A stretch of 34,717 nucleotides of DNA from Candidatus Spyradosoma merdigallinarum. Lineage in GTDB: Bacteria > Verrucomicrobiota > Verrucomicrobiia > Opitutales > UBA953. The notes beneath the pieces were generated by a model. The model saw only the letters and a list, made by a program, of their open reading frames with translations. It did no database searches and had not been told where the DNA came from. Each line of letters opens with the position of its first letter. Position 1 is the stretch's first letter. The position numbers were made by a program, and so were the translations under genes. Positions 7,609 through 18,206 of the stretch are shown piece by piece. The stretch spans positions 1-34,717 of the forward strand of contig DVOG01000132.1 of NCBI GenBank assembly GCA_018713755.1, read 5' to 3'.

Positions 7609-8823
7609 ATGCTGATAGTCCAGAAATACGGCGGAACTTCCGTCGGAAATGTTGACCGCATCAAAAACGTCGCCGCGAAGATCAAAAGCTACTGGTCGGA
7701 GGGGCACCAGGTCGTCGTCGTCGTTTCCGCGCGCAGCGGCGTGACCAACGAGCTCATCGCCCGCGCCAAAGCGATCGCGCCCGCGCCGAGCGAGCGCGAG
7801 ATGGACATGCTGCTCGCCACCGGCGAACAGGAAACCATCGCGCTGACCGCCATCGCGCTCCACGCCCTCGGCGTTCCCGCCGTCTCCCGCACGGGAGCGC
7901 AGGCGGGAATCATCACCGACGCGCTGCATTCCCGCGCGCACATCGCGAAGCTCACCGGAGGGGACATTCGGGAACGGCTCGACGAGGGCAAGGTCGTCAT
8001 CGTCGCCGGTTTCCAGGGCATTTCTTTCGACCGCGAAATCACGACGCTCGGCCGCGGCGGGAGCGACCTGACCGCCATCGCGCTCGCCGCCGCGCTCAAG
8101 GCGGACATTTGCCAGATTTTCACGGACGTGGACGGCGTCTACACTGCGGACCCGCGCATCGTCGTCGACGCCCGCAAGCTTCAGCGCATCTGCTACGAAG
8201 AAATGCTCGAGCTCGCCTCGAGCGGCTCGAAAGTCATGCAGTCGCGCTCCGTCGAATTCGCGCAAAAATACGGCGTCACCTTCGAAGTGCGCTCCTCTTT
8301 CAACAATCAACCCGGAACAGTCGTGAAAGCTTTTGAAAAAACCATGGAAGACGCCCTCGTTTCCGGCGTCGCGCTCGACCGCACGCAGACGCGCGTCACG
8401 GTCGGCGATTTGCCCGATTCTCCCGCCGCGTTCGCGGCGATTTTCGACGCGCTCGGCGAAGCGAGCGTCAGCGTCGACATGATCGTCAAGAACGTCGCGA
8501 AGGCGCCGGGCTCGGCGAATCTGACGTTTTCCGTGAACACCGACCAGGTCGGCTACGCCGAAAAAGTGATCAACGCCGCGCTCAAGAAGCTCGGCGCGGG
8601 AACGTTCCGCTCCTCCGGCGGCATCGCGAAGGTTTCCATCGTCGGCGTCGGCATGACGTCGCATCCGGGCGTCGCGGGAACGCTTTTCCGCGCGCTCGCC
8701 GACGCCGGCATCAATTCCGAACTGATCACGACGTCGGAAATCAAAATTTCCGTCGGCATCGCTCCGGAACAGGCGGACGCCGCCGTGCGCGCGATTCACG
8801 CCGCGTTCGGCCTGCAGAACTGA
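7609..8823 (+). CDS. lysC: Aspartate kinase
   Basis: 404 residues, a monofunctional aspartokinase. It phosphorylates aspartate, the first step to lysine, threonine, methionine and diaminopimelate. The kinase domain spans residues 1-240: VQKYGGTSVGN binds ATP, and FQGISFDREITTLGRGGSD is the aspartate/phosphate loop. FTDVDGVYTADPR is the family signature. Two ACT domains lie at about residues 260-330 and 340-400 and serve feedback control. An in-frame ATG near residue 246 sits where some bacteria start a separate beta subunit, but no ribosome site supports that here. The gene has its own promoter and ends before a T-less hairpin at 8831-8882. Confidence 0.96.
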   Translation: MLIVQKYGGTSVGNVDRIKNVAAKIKSYWSEGHQVVVVVSARSGVTNELIARAKAIAPAPSEREMDMLLATGEQETIALTAIALHALGVPAVSRTGAQAGIITDALHSRAHIAKLTGGDIRERLDEGKVVIVAGFQGISFDREITTLGRGGSDLTAIALAAALKADICQIFTDVDGVYTADPRIVVDARKLQRICYEEMLELASSGSKVMQSRSVEFAQKYGVTFEVRSSFNNQPGTVVKAFEKTMEDALVSGVALDRTQTRVTVGDLPDSPAAFAAIFDALGEASVSVDMIVKNVAKAPGSANLTFSVNTDQVGYAEKVINAALKKLGAGTFRSSGGIAKVSIVGVGMTSHPGVAGTLFRALADAGINSELITTSEIKISVGIAPEQADAAVRAIHAAFGLQN

Positions 8824-8830
8824 TCGTGCC

Positions 8831-8882
8831 GCCGCGGGAACGCCGCGCCGCTTCCCGTGAGCGCGCGGCGCGTTCCCGCGGC
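8831..8882. repeat. Inverted repeat between lysC and the GAP1-like gene
   Basis: GCCGCGGGAACG (8831-8842) is complementary to CGTTCCCGCGGC (8871-8882), with further GC-rich pairing inside the loop. There is no T-run, so it may only weaken read-through or stabilise the lysC 3' end. Both arms carry the repeated heptamer. Confidence 0.7.
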
Positions 8883-8893
8883 GCGAGACGACG

Positions 8894-10360
8894 ATGCGCC
8901 AGCTCATTTTCACTTCCGCGCTCGCCGGGTTGGATCGAGGCCGCTCCGGTTTCTGCACGGTCGCGCGCCACGCCTCGCTTCGCGCGCGCACGGTCGCCGA
9001 GCTGGAGAAAATGAGCGCCTACGAGCCGCCGGAGGGGACGCGGCCGACGGTCTTTCTTTTCCGCGTCTATTCCGGCGGGAGCGAGCCGCTCTACATCCTC
9101 ACGCGCGCCGGCGACGCGGGAACGGATCCCTTCGGACGCCCGAACTGCGTCGTGCATCACCTCATTTTTCGCCGCGACGAAATCGTACGGCTGTTCCCGC
9201 CCGCGGAAACCGCGCTGCGCTTCCGCGGCTGGTGCGAAAAGTTCGAAGGTCCGCCGCGCTTTTTGCCGGAAGACGAATCGCTCCCGCCGGAAATTCTGCG
9301 CGGGGACGGCGAGTCGCTCCTGCCCGCGCGCCGTTGGAAAGAGCTGACGGGTGACGCCGGGAACGCCGCGCTGCTGTGCCCGCGCGGCGATCCGCGCTCG
9401 ACGGTTTTCGTCGGCGACGATTTCATGACCGGAGAAGTGCTCGGGCTTTTCGCGGAATCCGCGGAAACGCTCGGAGCGGCGAACGCGTGGGAGGTCGCGT
9501 TTTCGACGGGCATCTGCTCGAAAAAGGGCGCGGGCCGCTTCCTGTGGCGCATGGTCGGCGAACGCGAGCTCGCCGTGCGGCATCCCGGCGATTTCATCCT
9601 CGATTTCCTCGCGCCGCTTTCCGTGCTGCGCGCGCCGAAAACGGCGTTCGCGGAATTCGCGCGGACGGGAAAAATGCCTCCGACGGACGACGACGGATTT
9701 CCCCTCGGCGAAGACGACGACGCGGACGAAACGGCGGATTCTGCAGTCCCGCCGCCTCTTGCCTCCGCGCCTGCCGGGAAAGCGTTCGCGGCGGGCGTTC
9801 CCGCGAAAGGCGACGCCGAGCGGAAGCGTTTCGCGGACATCGCGGGAACGGCGAAATTTCTCGGCATCTCCGCGCTGGTCGTCGCCGTCGTCGTTTTCGG
9901 CGTGCTGCTGTGGAATCCGTTCCCGCGCCGCGCCGCGGAAAGCGCTCCCGCGGCGATCGCCGGAACCGTTTCGGCGGAGAAGGACGCGGCGTCCGTGCGG
10001 CGCGGCATTCTTGAGGCGCGCATCCGCGAGGGCGATTTCGCGGGAGCGGCGGAAGCCTGGCTTTCTTTCGCCGAAGCGTTCCCGCAGGAAGCGGAAAAGC
10101 TGCGGCAGACGCATTGGCCGCGCTTCCGCCTCAAGACGCCGGGCGCGTACGCCGCGCGCGTCGCGCGGAGGCTGGCGCTGCTCGACGCGGGCGGCGTTTG
10201 GACGCAGGAGGAAAAAATGCTCGTCGCCGCGGATTTGGCGATGTTCCGCCGCGTTTGCCGCGAGCTCGAGCTGACGCCCGGTCTCGTTCAGAAAAAGAAC
10301 GCCGCCGTTTTCGAGCGCGCGGAGGCGGCGCTCGCCGCCGCGGGAACGGAGAAAGATTGA
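8894..10360 (+). CDS. GAP1-N2-like domain protein with a central transmembrane segment
   Basis: 488 residues. The start MRQLIFTSALAGLDRGRSGF followed by CTVARH, a YEPPEG turn, YILTRAGDAGTDPFGRPN and CVVHHLIF resembles the GAP1-N2 domain (GTPase-associated protein 1, N-terminal type 2). That domain is known from predicted GTPase-linked signalling or conflict modules and is common in Planctomycetes and Verrucomicrobia. The domain occupies about residues 1-260. An acidic, Pro/Ala-rich linker (265-315) follows, then one transmembrane helix near 319-341 (ISALVVAVVVFGVLLW). The C-terminal 145 residues are helical and unrecognised. No GTPase is encoded beside it; it lies between lysC and leuS. The domain call comes from remembered family pattern and the function is unknown. 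Confidence 0.65.
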   Translation: MRQLIFTSALAGLDRGRSGFCTVARHASLRARTVAELEKMSAYEPPEGTRPTVFLFRVYSGGSEPLYILTRAGDAGTDPFGRPNCVVHHLIFRRDEIVRLFPPAETALRFRGWCEKFEGPPRFLPEDESLPPEILRGDGESLLPARRWKELTGDAGNAALLCPRGDPRSTVFVGDDFMTGEVLGLFAESAETLGAANAWEVAFSTGICSKKGAGRFLWRMVGERELAVRHPGDFILDFLAPLSVLRAPKTAFAEFARTGKMPPTDDDGFPLGEDDDADETADSAVPPPLASAPAGKAFAAGVPAKGDAERKRFADIAGTAKFLGISALVVAVVVFGVLLWNPFPRRAAESAPAAIAGTVSAEKDAASVRRGILEARIREGDFAGAAEAWLSFAEAFPQEAEKLRQTHWPRFRLKTPGAYAARVARRLALLDAGGVWTQEEKMLVAADLAMFRRVCRELELTPGLVQKKNAAVFERAEAALAAAGTEKD

Positions 10361-10415
10361 GCGGCGGAACGCGCGGCGCGTTCCCGTCCCGGCGGCCGTT
10401 CCCGCGCCTTTGGAT

Positions 10416-10444
10416 TTGAAAGGCGCGCCGAAAAATCCCATAAT
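10416..10444 (+). promoter_or_regulatory. Sigma-70-like promoter of leuS
   Basis: TTGAAA (10416-10421), 17 bases, CATAAT (10439-10444). This is the best match to consensus in the window. The start near 10451 gives a leader of about 18 bases before the ATG at 10469, so no T-box fits. Confidence 0.7.
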
Positions 10445-10468
10445 GCGCCCTTACTTTTTTTTTTCACG

Positions 10469-13066
<2,598 letters not shown>

Positions 13067-13101
13067 GAATCCGACGACGCACCCGCATTTTGCGCGCATC
13101 G

Positions 13102-13145
13102 CGTTCCCGCGGCGGCTTTTCCCGGCTCCGCGGGAACGTTTTTTT
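13102..13145 (+). terminator. Intrinsic terminator after leuS
   Basis: An 11-bp stem, CGTTCCCGCGG (13102-13112) with CCGCGGGAACG (13128-13138), is followed by seven T. Its arms are two inverted copies of the motif. There is no A-run on the left, so it probably acts on leuS only. Confidence 0.9.
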
Positions 13146-13167
13146 CGCGGGAACGCGCGGCGCTCCG

Positions 13168-13842
13168 TCAGCTCCGCAGCAGCGCGCTGATGAGCCCGAC
13201 GCTGACTTCCGTCAGCCGGTTCACGACGCAGTGCGCGCGCGTGCGCCGAAGCAAATCGGCGGGATTCGTCGTGGCGACGGCGACGACTTTGAAGCCGCCG
13301 GCGATGCCTGCCTCGATGCCGGCGAGCGAATCCTCGAAGACGACGATGTTTTCCGGCGGGAGCCCGAGCGTCTGCGCCGCCTGCAGAAAAACGTCCGGCG
13401 AAGGCTTGCCCGCGGCGACGCATTCCTTGGAAATGATGCCGGAAAAATTGGAATGCAAATCCATGATTTCGAGCGCGAGGTCGATGTTCGCGCGCTCGGT
13501 CGACGAGCCGACGGCGCAGGGAATGTTCTGCTGCTTCAAGTCTTCCAGCAGACGGCGCGCGCCGGGCAGCGGCTCGAGGCCGTCTTCGCGGATGATTTTC
13601 CTGAAAATTTCCTCCTTGCGTTCGGAAAGCGCGCGGATTTCTTCCGGATCGCTGCTCCAGCCGAGAACGTGCGGGATGATTTCTTCGTTCCGGCGGCCGA
13701 AGCCGAGCCTGAAATGGTTTTCCGGGAGAAAGAGGTTTTTCTCTGCGGCGAGAATTTCCCAGCTGCGCTTGTGCGCGGCGGAAGAATCGACGATGACGCC
13801 GTCCCAATCGAAGACGGCTCCGGAGGCGAAATTTTTTCTCAT
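13168..13842 (-). CDS. HAD-superfamily (IA) hydrolase, beta-phosphoglucomutase/phosphatase type
   Basis: 224 residues with the ATG at 13842. Motif I is FDWDGVIVDSS, in which the first Asp is the nucleophile and the second the acid/base. A helical cap follows (residues 20-85). Motif II is AVGSST, the motif III lysine lies in AAGKPSPDVFL, and motif IV is VFEDSLAGIEAG. The pattern fits the beta-phosphoglucomutase-like subfamily, which acts on small sugar phosphates; the exact substrate cannot be inferred. The open frame extends upstream to 13989, but a good minus-strand promoter lies at 13916-13944 and the homologous sequence begins at MRKNFASGAVFDWDG. The gene is convergent with leuS and divergent from the exported protease gene. 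Confidence 0.88.
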   Translation of the reverse strand: MRKNFASGAVFDWDGVIVDSSAAHKRSWEILAAEKNLFLPENHFRLGFGRRNEEIIPHVLGWSSDPEEIRALSERKEEIFRKIIREDGLEPLPGARRLLEDLKQQNIPCAVGSSTERANIDLALEIMDLHSNFSGIISKECVAAGKPSPDVFLQAAQTLGLPPENIVVFEDSLAGIEAGIAGGFKVVAVATTNPADLLRRTRAHCVVNRLTEVSVGLISALLRS

Positions 13843-13915
13843 GGCGAAGCGAGGAGCGGAAACGAGGCTGAAAACGAGATGCGCGCCGCGCGCGGGAACG
13901 CCGGCGACGGGAACG

Positions 13916-13944
13916 AATATCGCACACTTCGCGCGGCTTGTAAA
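13916..13944 (-). promoter_or_regulatory. Candidate sigma-70 promoter of the HAD gene
   Basis: On the minus strand: TTTACA (13944-13939), 17 bases, GATATT (13921-13916). The start near 13909 leaves a leader of about 67 bases to the ATG at 13842. Confidence 0.55.
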
Positions 13945-13982
13945 CCGCCTTTTTGCCGCGCGCGCCGCGCCATGTTTTTCTG

Positions 13983-14009
13983 TTGTCAAGCCTGCGGGCG
14001 GCGTTTAAT
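13983..14009 (+). promoter_or_regulatory. Candidate promoter of the exported ClpP-like pair
   Basis: TTGTCA (13983-13988) precedes TTTAAT (14004-14009) at 15 bases, or TAATTT (14006-14011) at 17. It lies back to back with the HAD promoter, about 40 bases before the protease start codon. Confidence 0.45.
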
Positions 14010-14052
14010 TTGAACGAAAATTCCCCCCAGATTAAACCTTGGTTAAAAAGCG

Positions 14053-15468
14053 ATGAAAGGATTGAGATTTTTCGCGGCGATGCTCGCCGCGGCGGCGCTC
14101 GCGCCGTTCATGCATGGACAGGACGCGGCCGAGACGGCGTCCGCCGCCGTTCCCGTCGAGAAAGCGGCGGCGGATGTTCCCGCGGAATCCGCCGCGGCGC
14201 CGGAAGCGGAAAAAGCTCCGGAAGCGCTCCCGGCGGCGTCGGATGCGTCGAACGCCTCCGTCGTTCCCGCCGCGCCGGCCGCTGCTCCCGCGGCGATGCC
14301 TTCCGACGGCGATTTGACCGAAAACCAGAAAAAGCAGCTGCGCATCAGCGTGCTCAAGGCGCGGCAGGCGCGCGTCAACGCGGAAATCGCGCTCGGCAAG
14401 GCGCGGCTCGCCGAAAAGCTCGCGCCGCAGAAGGAAGAACGCGCGCGGCTCGAAGCCGAAACTTCGCTGCGCGCCGCGCGCACGACGGCGCGGCTCGCGG
14501 AAGTCGAATCCGCCAAGAAAAAGCTCGACGCCGAACTCGCGCGCGACAAGGCGCGCAACGATTTGGAGCTTTTCGAAAAGCGCAGCAAAGTGAGCGAGGC
14601 GGAGCTCGACCTGAAAATTTCCCGCCTCGAGCAGGAAATGCAGCTCGCCCGGTTCTCGCAGGGCATCGAGCAGGTGAAGGCGGCGGAAGCGCTGCGCGGC
14701 ATCGTCGTGTCCGACGCGGCCGCCGCTCCCGCCTACCGCAAGGATCCGCTTGAAAACGGCAAGCTCTACATTTCCGACCGCCGCATCGAGTTCAACGGCC
14801 CCGTCACGCCGGAGCTCGCCGAGCACGTCGTCGGACGCATTTATTTCTACAACAACCAAAGCGCGGAATATCCGATTTTCATCGTCATCGACAATTCGCC
14901 CGGCGGGAGCGTCGCGGCGGGCTACCAGATCATGAAGGCGATGGAGAGCAGCAAGGCGCCGGTTTACGTCGTGGTGAAGAGCTACGCCGCGTCGATGGCG
15001 GCGATGATCACGACGTTCGCGGAGCGTTCGTTCTGCTACGGGAACACGGTGCTGCTTCAGCATCAGCCGTCTTCCGGGATGAAGGGCAACCTGACGCAGA
15101 TGCGCGAAGGGCTCGATTCCGTCACGCGCTGGACGCGCAACATCAACGACCAGCTCGCGAAAAAAATGGGCATGACCTACGAAGAATACGTCGCGGAAAT
15201 GTACAAGCACGATTCCCGCGGCGACTGGTCGGAATTCGGCGACGGCGCGCAGCGCTGGAAGTGGGTGACCGACGTCGTCGACGCGATGGAAGAAACGAGC
15301 ATCGTTCGGAAAAACGACGGCGACAAACCCGCCGCCGCCGTTCCCGGAAGCGTCCGCGAATACAAATTCGACGAGCGCGGGAAGCCTTACGTCGAGCTTC
15401 CGACGCTCCCGGCGGGAGACATGTGGATGATTTACGATCCCGCGAACCTTTACCGCGTCGGCATCTGA
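14053..15468 (+). CDS. Exported ClpP-like (S14) serine protease with N-terminal coiled coil
   Basis: 471 residues. A signal peptide (MKGLRFFAAMLAAAALAPFM, cleavage probably near residue 22) is followed by an Ala/Pro/Glu-rich linker (23-85) and a long charged coiled coil (about 88-225). The C-terminal part is a ClpP fold: NSPGGSVAAGY supplies the oxyanion glycines, AASMAA the nucleophile (Ser314), LLQHQPSSG the His (His337), and SRGDWSEFGDG the Asp (Asp391). The triad looks complete. Family knowledge: ClpP is cytoplasmic and served by AAA+ unfoldases, whereas this protein would act outside the cytoplasm without ATP. The tail GKPYVELP...YDPANLYR recurs in the next gene. SppA/NfeD-like exported relatives are an alternative family, but the HQP and GDW contexts favour ClpP. 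Confidence 0.85.
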   Translation: MKGLRFFAAMLAAAALAPFMHGQDAAETASAAVPVEKAAADVPAESAAAPEAEKAPEALPAASDASNASVVPAAPAAAPAAMPSDGDLTENQKKQLRISVLKARQARVNAEIALGKARLAEKLAPQKEERARLEAETSLRAARTTARLAEVESAKKKLDAELARDKARNDLELFEKRSKVSEAELDLKISRLEQEMQLARFSQGIEQVKAAEALRGIVVSDAAAAPAYRKDPLENGKLYISDRRIEFNGPVTPELAEHVVGRIYFYNNQSAEYPIFIVIDNSPGGSVAAGYQIMKAMESSKAPVYVVVKSYAASMAAMITTFAERSFCYGNTVLLQHQPSSGMKGNLTQMREGLDSVTRWTRNINDQLAKKMGMTYEEYVAEMYKHDSRGDWSEFGDGAQRWKWVTDVVDAMEETSIVRKNDGDKPAAAVPGSVREYKFDERGKPYVELPTLPAGDMWMIYDPANLYRVGI

Positions 15469-15509
15469 CGGCGCTTTCTCCCGGCAAATTTCTGACGAAG
15501 GATTTTTTT

Positions 15510-16901
15510 ATGGAATTGGAAAAAAAGCGTTTTTCGCGTTTCGCGCTGTTCGGCGCGGCGCTCGTCCTCTCCGGCTGCATTTCCGAACCGCCGCCGCCGC
15601 CGCCCGCGCCGCCGCCGGCCGAGCCCGAGGTGCTGACGCTGGAACAGATCGTCTCCGAGGCGATGTCGACGAACATCCCCAAGCTCGCTTCCGAAGAGAC
15701 GCATTCCGTCGAGGAAGCGAAAACGGAGCTGGGGCGGCTTTCGGCGGAAACGGAAGCGCTCCGCCTGGAAAAGGAACTCATCGAGGCGCGCCTCGCGCTC
15801 GCCGCCTCCGAAAACGAACGGGCGCTCGCGTCGATGCAGCTCGAAAAAACCGCGCTGGAAGCGGAGTGCGCCGACGCCGCGGCGAAAGTCGCCGAGGAAA
15901 TCGCCGGCATCACCGAGGAACGCATGGAGCTGGAACGGCGCCTCGCGCTTGAAACGGCGCAGTCGAACCTGCGCATCCGCGAAAAGCAGGAACGCCTCGA
16001 CGAGCTCGAAGTCGCTTCCCGCGCGCTGAAGGCGGAGATGACCGGCAAGGCCATGAGCACGAGCTTCTCCGTCGCCGTCGCCGACAAGAAGGAGCAGCTT
16101 TCCAAGCTCGCTCCCGCCGCCGCGCTGACGCCGAAATACCTGAAGGACCCGTTCGTGGACGGCACGCTCTACATCTCCGACCGCCGCGTCGCGCTGAACG
16201 GTCCCGTGACGGACGCCCTCGCGGAATCCGTCTGCGAGCAGCTTTATTTCTACGACAACCAGAACGCGGATTATCCGATTTTCCTCGTCATCGACAGCTC
16301 TCCCGGCGGGAGCGTCGCGGCGGGTTATCAGATTCAGAAGGCGATGCAGAGCTGCCGCGCTCCCGTCTACGTCGTCGTCAAAAATTTCGCCGCGTCGATG
16401 GCGGCCGTCATCGCGACGACGGCGGAGCGCTCGTTCTGCTTCTCGAACACGCAGATTCTGCACCATCAGATTTCGTCCGGCGTGCAGGGCAATCTGACGG
16501 TCATGCGGGAAGGCGTGGCCAAGGGCGAGCTTTGGTACAAGCGCTTCCTGGAGCCCGTCGCCCGCAAAATGGGAATTTCGCTCGAAGAGCTGACCAAGCA
16601 GATGTACGCGCACAATTCCGACGGCGACTGGTCCGAGACGGGAACGCGCGCCGTCGAGCTGAAGTGGATCGACCATCTGGCGACGCGCATCGAGGAAACC
16701 GGCGTGATCTCCATCGCCGAAAAAGAACCCGAAGCCAAAATAAAAGTGCTTCCCGCCGTTCCCGCGTCGAAAAAAGACGGGAACGCGCTCGCCGAAAAAA
16801 CCGACGCTCAGGGCCGCCGCTACGTCGAGCTGCCCGTGCTCGAAAACCCGTTCGACTTCTGGGCGATTTACGACAAGAACAACTATTACCGGACGCGCTG
16901 A
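15510..16901 (+). CDS. ClpP-like (S14) serine protease lipoprotein, paralogue of the preceding gene
   Basis: 463 residues from the ATG at 15510, which has GAAGGA eight bases upstream. The signal sequence ends in the lipobox LVLSGC (Cys23), followed by a Pro-rich spacer and a coiled coil (about 60-190). The protease domain matches its neighbour closely: SSPGGSVAAGYQI, AASMAA (Ser296), LHHQISSG (His319) and DGDWSETG (Asp373), so the triad is again complete. Shared flanks are LYISDRR, NGPVT and AERSFC. The N-terminal halves have diverged while the catalytic halves stayed alike, pointing to an old tandem duplication with different anchoring: this copy is membrane-bound and the first may be soluble. 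The gap is 41 bases, so the two probably form an operon. Substrates are unknown. Confidence 0.85.
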   Translation: MELEKKRFSRFALFGAALVLSGCISEPPPPPPAPPPAEPEVLTLEQIVSEAMSTNIPKLASEETHSVEEAKTELGRLSAETEALRLEKELIEARLALAASENERALASMQLEKTALEAECADAAAKVAEEIAGITEERMELERRLALETAQSNLRIREKQERLDELEVASRALKAEMTGKAMSTSFSVAVADKKEQLSKLAPAAALTPKYLKDPFVDGTLYISDRRVALNGPVTDALAESVCEQLYFYDNQNADYPIFLVIDSSPGGSVAAGYQIQKAMQSCRAPVYVVVKNFAASMAAVIATTAERSFCFSNTQILHHQISSGVQGNLTVMREGVAKGELWYKRFLEPVARKMGISLEELTKQMYAHNSDGDWSETGTRAVELKWIDHLATRIEETGVISIAEKEPEAKIKVLPAVPASKKDGNALAEKTDAQGRRYVELPVLENPFDFWAIYDKNNYYRTR

Positions 16902-16906
16902 CCGCC

Positions 16907-16942
16907 GCTCCCGGCGTTCCCGCGCGGGAACGCGCCGGGAGC
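16907..16942 (+). terminator. Strong hairpin after the protease pair (possible terminator)
   Basis: The 17-base arm at 16907-16923 (GCTCCCGGCGTTCCCGC) pairs with 16924-16942 apart from a two-base bulge, with almost no loop before breathing. The T-rich stretch (CTTGCTTTTTG) comes only 10 bases later, so termination efficiency is uncertain. The arms contain the motif. Confidence 0.5.
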
Positions 16943-16964
16943 TTCGCGCTTGCTTTTTGAAAAA

Positions 16965-18149
16965 ATGGAATTCGCTCAACTGGGCTTGCCCGAATATCTG
17001 CTTTCGACGATAGAAAAAATCGGCTACAAGACGCCGACGCCGATTCAGGAAAAGGCCGTTCCCGTCGCCTTGCAGGGGCGCGACGTCATCGGCGCCGCGC
17101 AGACGGGAACGGGAAAAACCGCCGCTTACGCGCTGCCGACGCTCGCGCGTCTCGGCGAACCGAAAGGGAAACCGCGCTGCCTCGTGCTCGTGCCGACGCG
17201 GGAACTCGCCATGCAGGTGGACGAGGCGTTCCGCCGCTTCGGCGAAAACACGGCGGACAAAATCGCGCTGCTTTACGGCGGCGTGCGCTACGATCAGCAG
17301 GTGAAGGCGTTGCGCGCCGGCGCGGAAATCGTCGTCGCCACGCCCGGGCGTCTGCTCGACCTTCAGCGGCAGCGCTTCCTGGATCTTTCCTCGATCGAGG
17401 TGCTCGTGCTCGACGAAGTCGACCGCATGCTCGACATGGGCTTCATCGAGGACGTTTCCGCCATTATCCGCCTTTGCCCGAAAGACCGCCAGACGCTGCT
17501 TTTTTCGGCGACGGTCAACAAGACCATTCGCGAAATCGCCGGCTGGGCGCTGCGCGAGCCCGTGGAAATCGACGTGCGCACGGGAACGCTCGCCGCGGAC
17601 ACGATTTCCCACGCGCTGTATCCGGTCGCCGGATACCAGAAATACGATCTGCTCCTCGCGCTGCTCGAACGCACGAAATACCGGAGCGTCATCGTCTTCA
17701 CGCGCACGAAGCGCGACGCCGACCGCATCACGGAATGGCTCGAGGCGAACGGAATCGCCGTCGCGACCATGCACGCGGACCGCACGCAGCGGGAACGCGT
17801 CGAGGCGCTCGGCGGCTTCAAGTCCGGAAAATACAGCGTGCTCGTCGCGACGGACATCGCTTCCCGCGGGCTGGATATTTCCGGCGTTTCCCACGTCATC
17901 AACTACAACGTTCCCGAGCACCCGGAGGATTACGTCCACCGCATCGGGCGCACCGGGCGCGCCGGCGACGAAGGCGAGGCGTTCACGCTGTTTTCGCCCG
18001 ACGAACTTTCGCAGCTGCAGGCGATCGAGCGCTTGCTCGGGAAACCGATCGAGCGCAAGAAGCTCGACGGATTCCGTTACCGGACGGAACCGCTGATGCT
18101 GATGCCGGGCGCCGTTCCCGCCGCGCGTCCGCGCCGCCGCAACCGCTGA
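16965..18149 (+). CDS. DEAD-box-family ATP-dependent RNA helicase (DEVD variant)
   Basis: 394 residues from the ATG at 16965; a TTG at 16950 would add five residues. All helicase motifs appear in order: Q motif (TPTPIQEKAVP), I (AQTGTGKT), Ia (PTRELA), Ib (TPGRLLD), II, III (SAT), IV (VIVFTRTK), V (ATDIASRGLDI) and VI (HRIGRTGRAG). Motif II reads LDEVDRMLDMGF, so the usual DEAD is DEVD; Val for Ala should still allow Mg-ATP chemistry. The short basic C-terminus (RPRRRNR) suggests RNA binding. RhlE-like by overall pattern, it probably acts in ribosome assembly or RNA turnover. It precedes tsaD by 57 bases. Confidence 0.93.
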   Translation: MEFAQLGLPEYLLSTIEKIGYKTPTPIQEKAVPVALQGRDVIGAAQTGTGKTAAYALPTLARLGEPKGKPRCLVLVPTRELAMQVDEAFRRFGENTADKIALLYGGVRYDQQVKALRAGAEIVVATPGRLLDLQRQRFLDLSSIEVLVLDEVDRMLDMGFIEDVSAIIRLCPKDRQTLLFSATVNKTIREIAGWALREPVEIDVRTGTLAADTISHALYPVAGYQKYDLLLALLERTKYRSVIVFTRTKRDADRITEWLEANGIAVATMHADRTQRERVEALGGFKSGKYSVLVATDIASRGLDISGVSHVINYNVPEHPEDYVHRIGRTGRAGDEGEAFTLFSPDELSQLQAIERLLGKPIERKKLDGFRYRTEPLMLMPGAVPAARPRRRNR

Positions 18150-18206
18150 GGTCCCCGATGCGCCGCGCGCGCCGTTCCCGCGGCGAAAAAAAAAAGAACC
18201 GCACGC

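Noticed and set aside
7855..8823. Internal start in lysC giving a separate beta subunit
   Set aside because: An in-frame ATG exists near residue 246, but no ribosome site precedes it, so independent translation is unsupported.
10361..10468. T-box or leader peptide before leuS
   Set aside because: The promoter at 10416-10444 leaves under 20 bases of leader; no T-box core sequence or antiterminator fold is seen.
13843..13989. N-terminal extension of the HAD protein
   Set aside because: A minus-strand promoter (13916-13944) lies inside it, and the sequence is basic and lacks similarity; it would also overlap the promoter of the protease pair.
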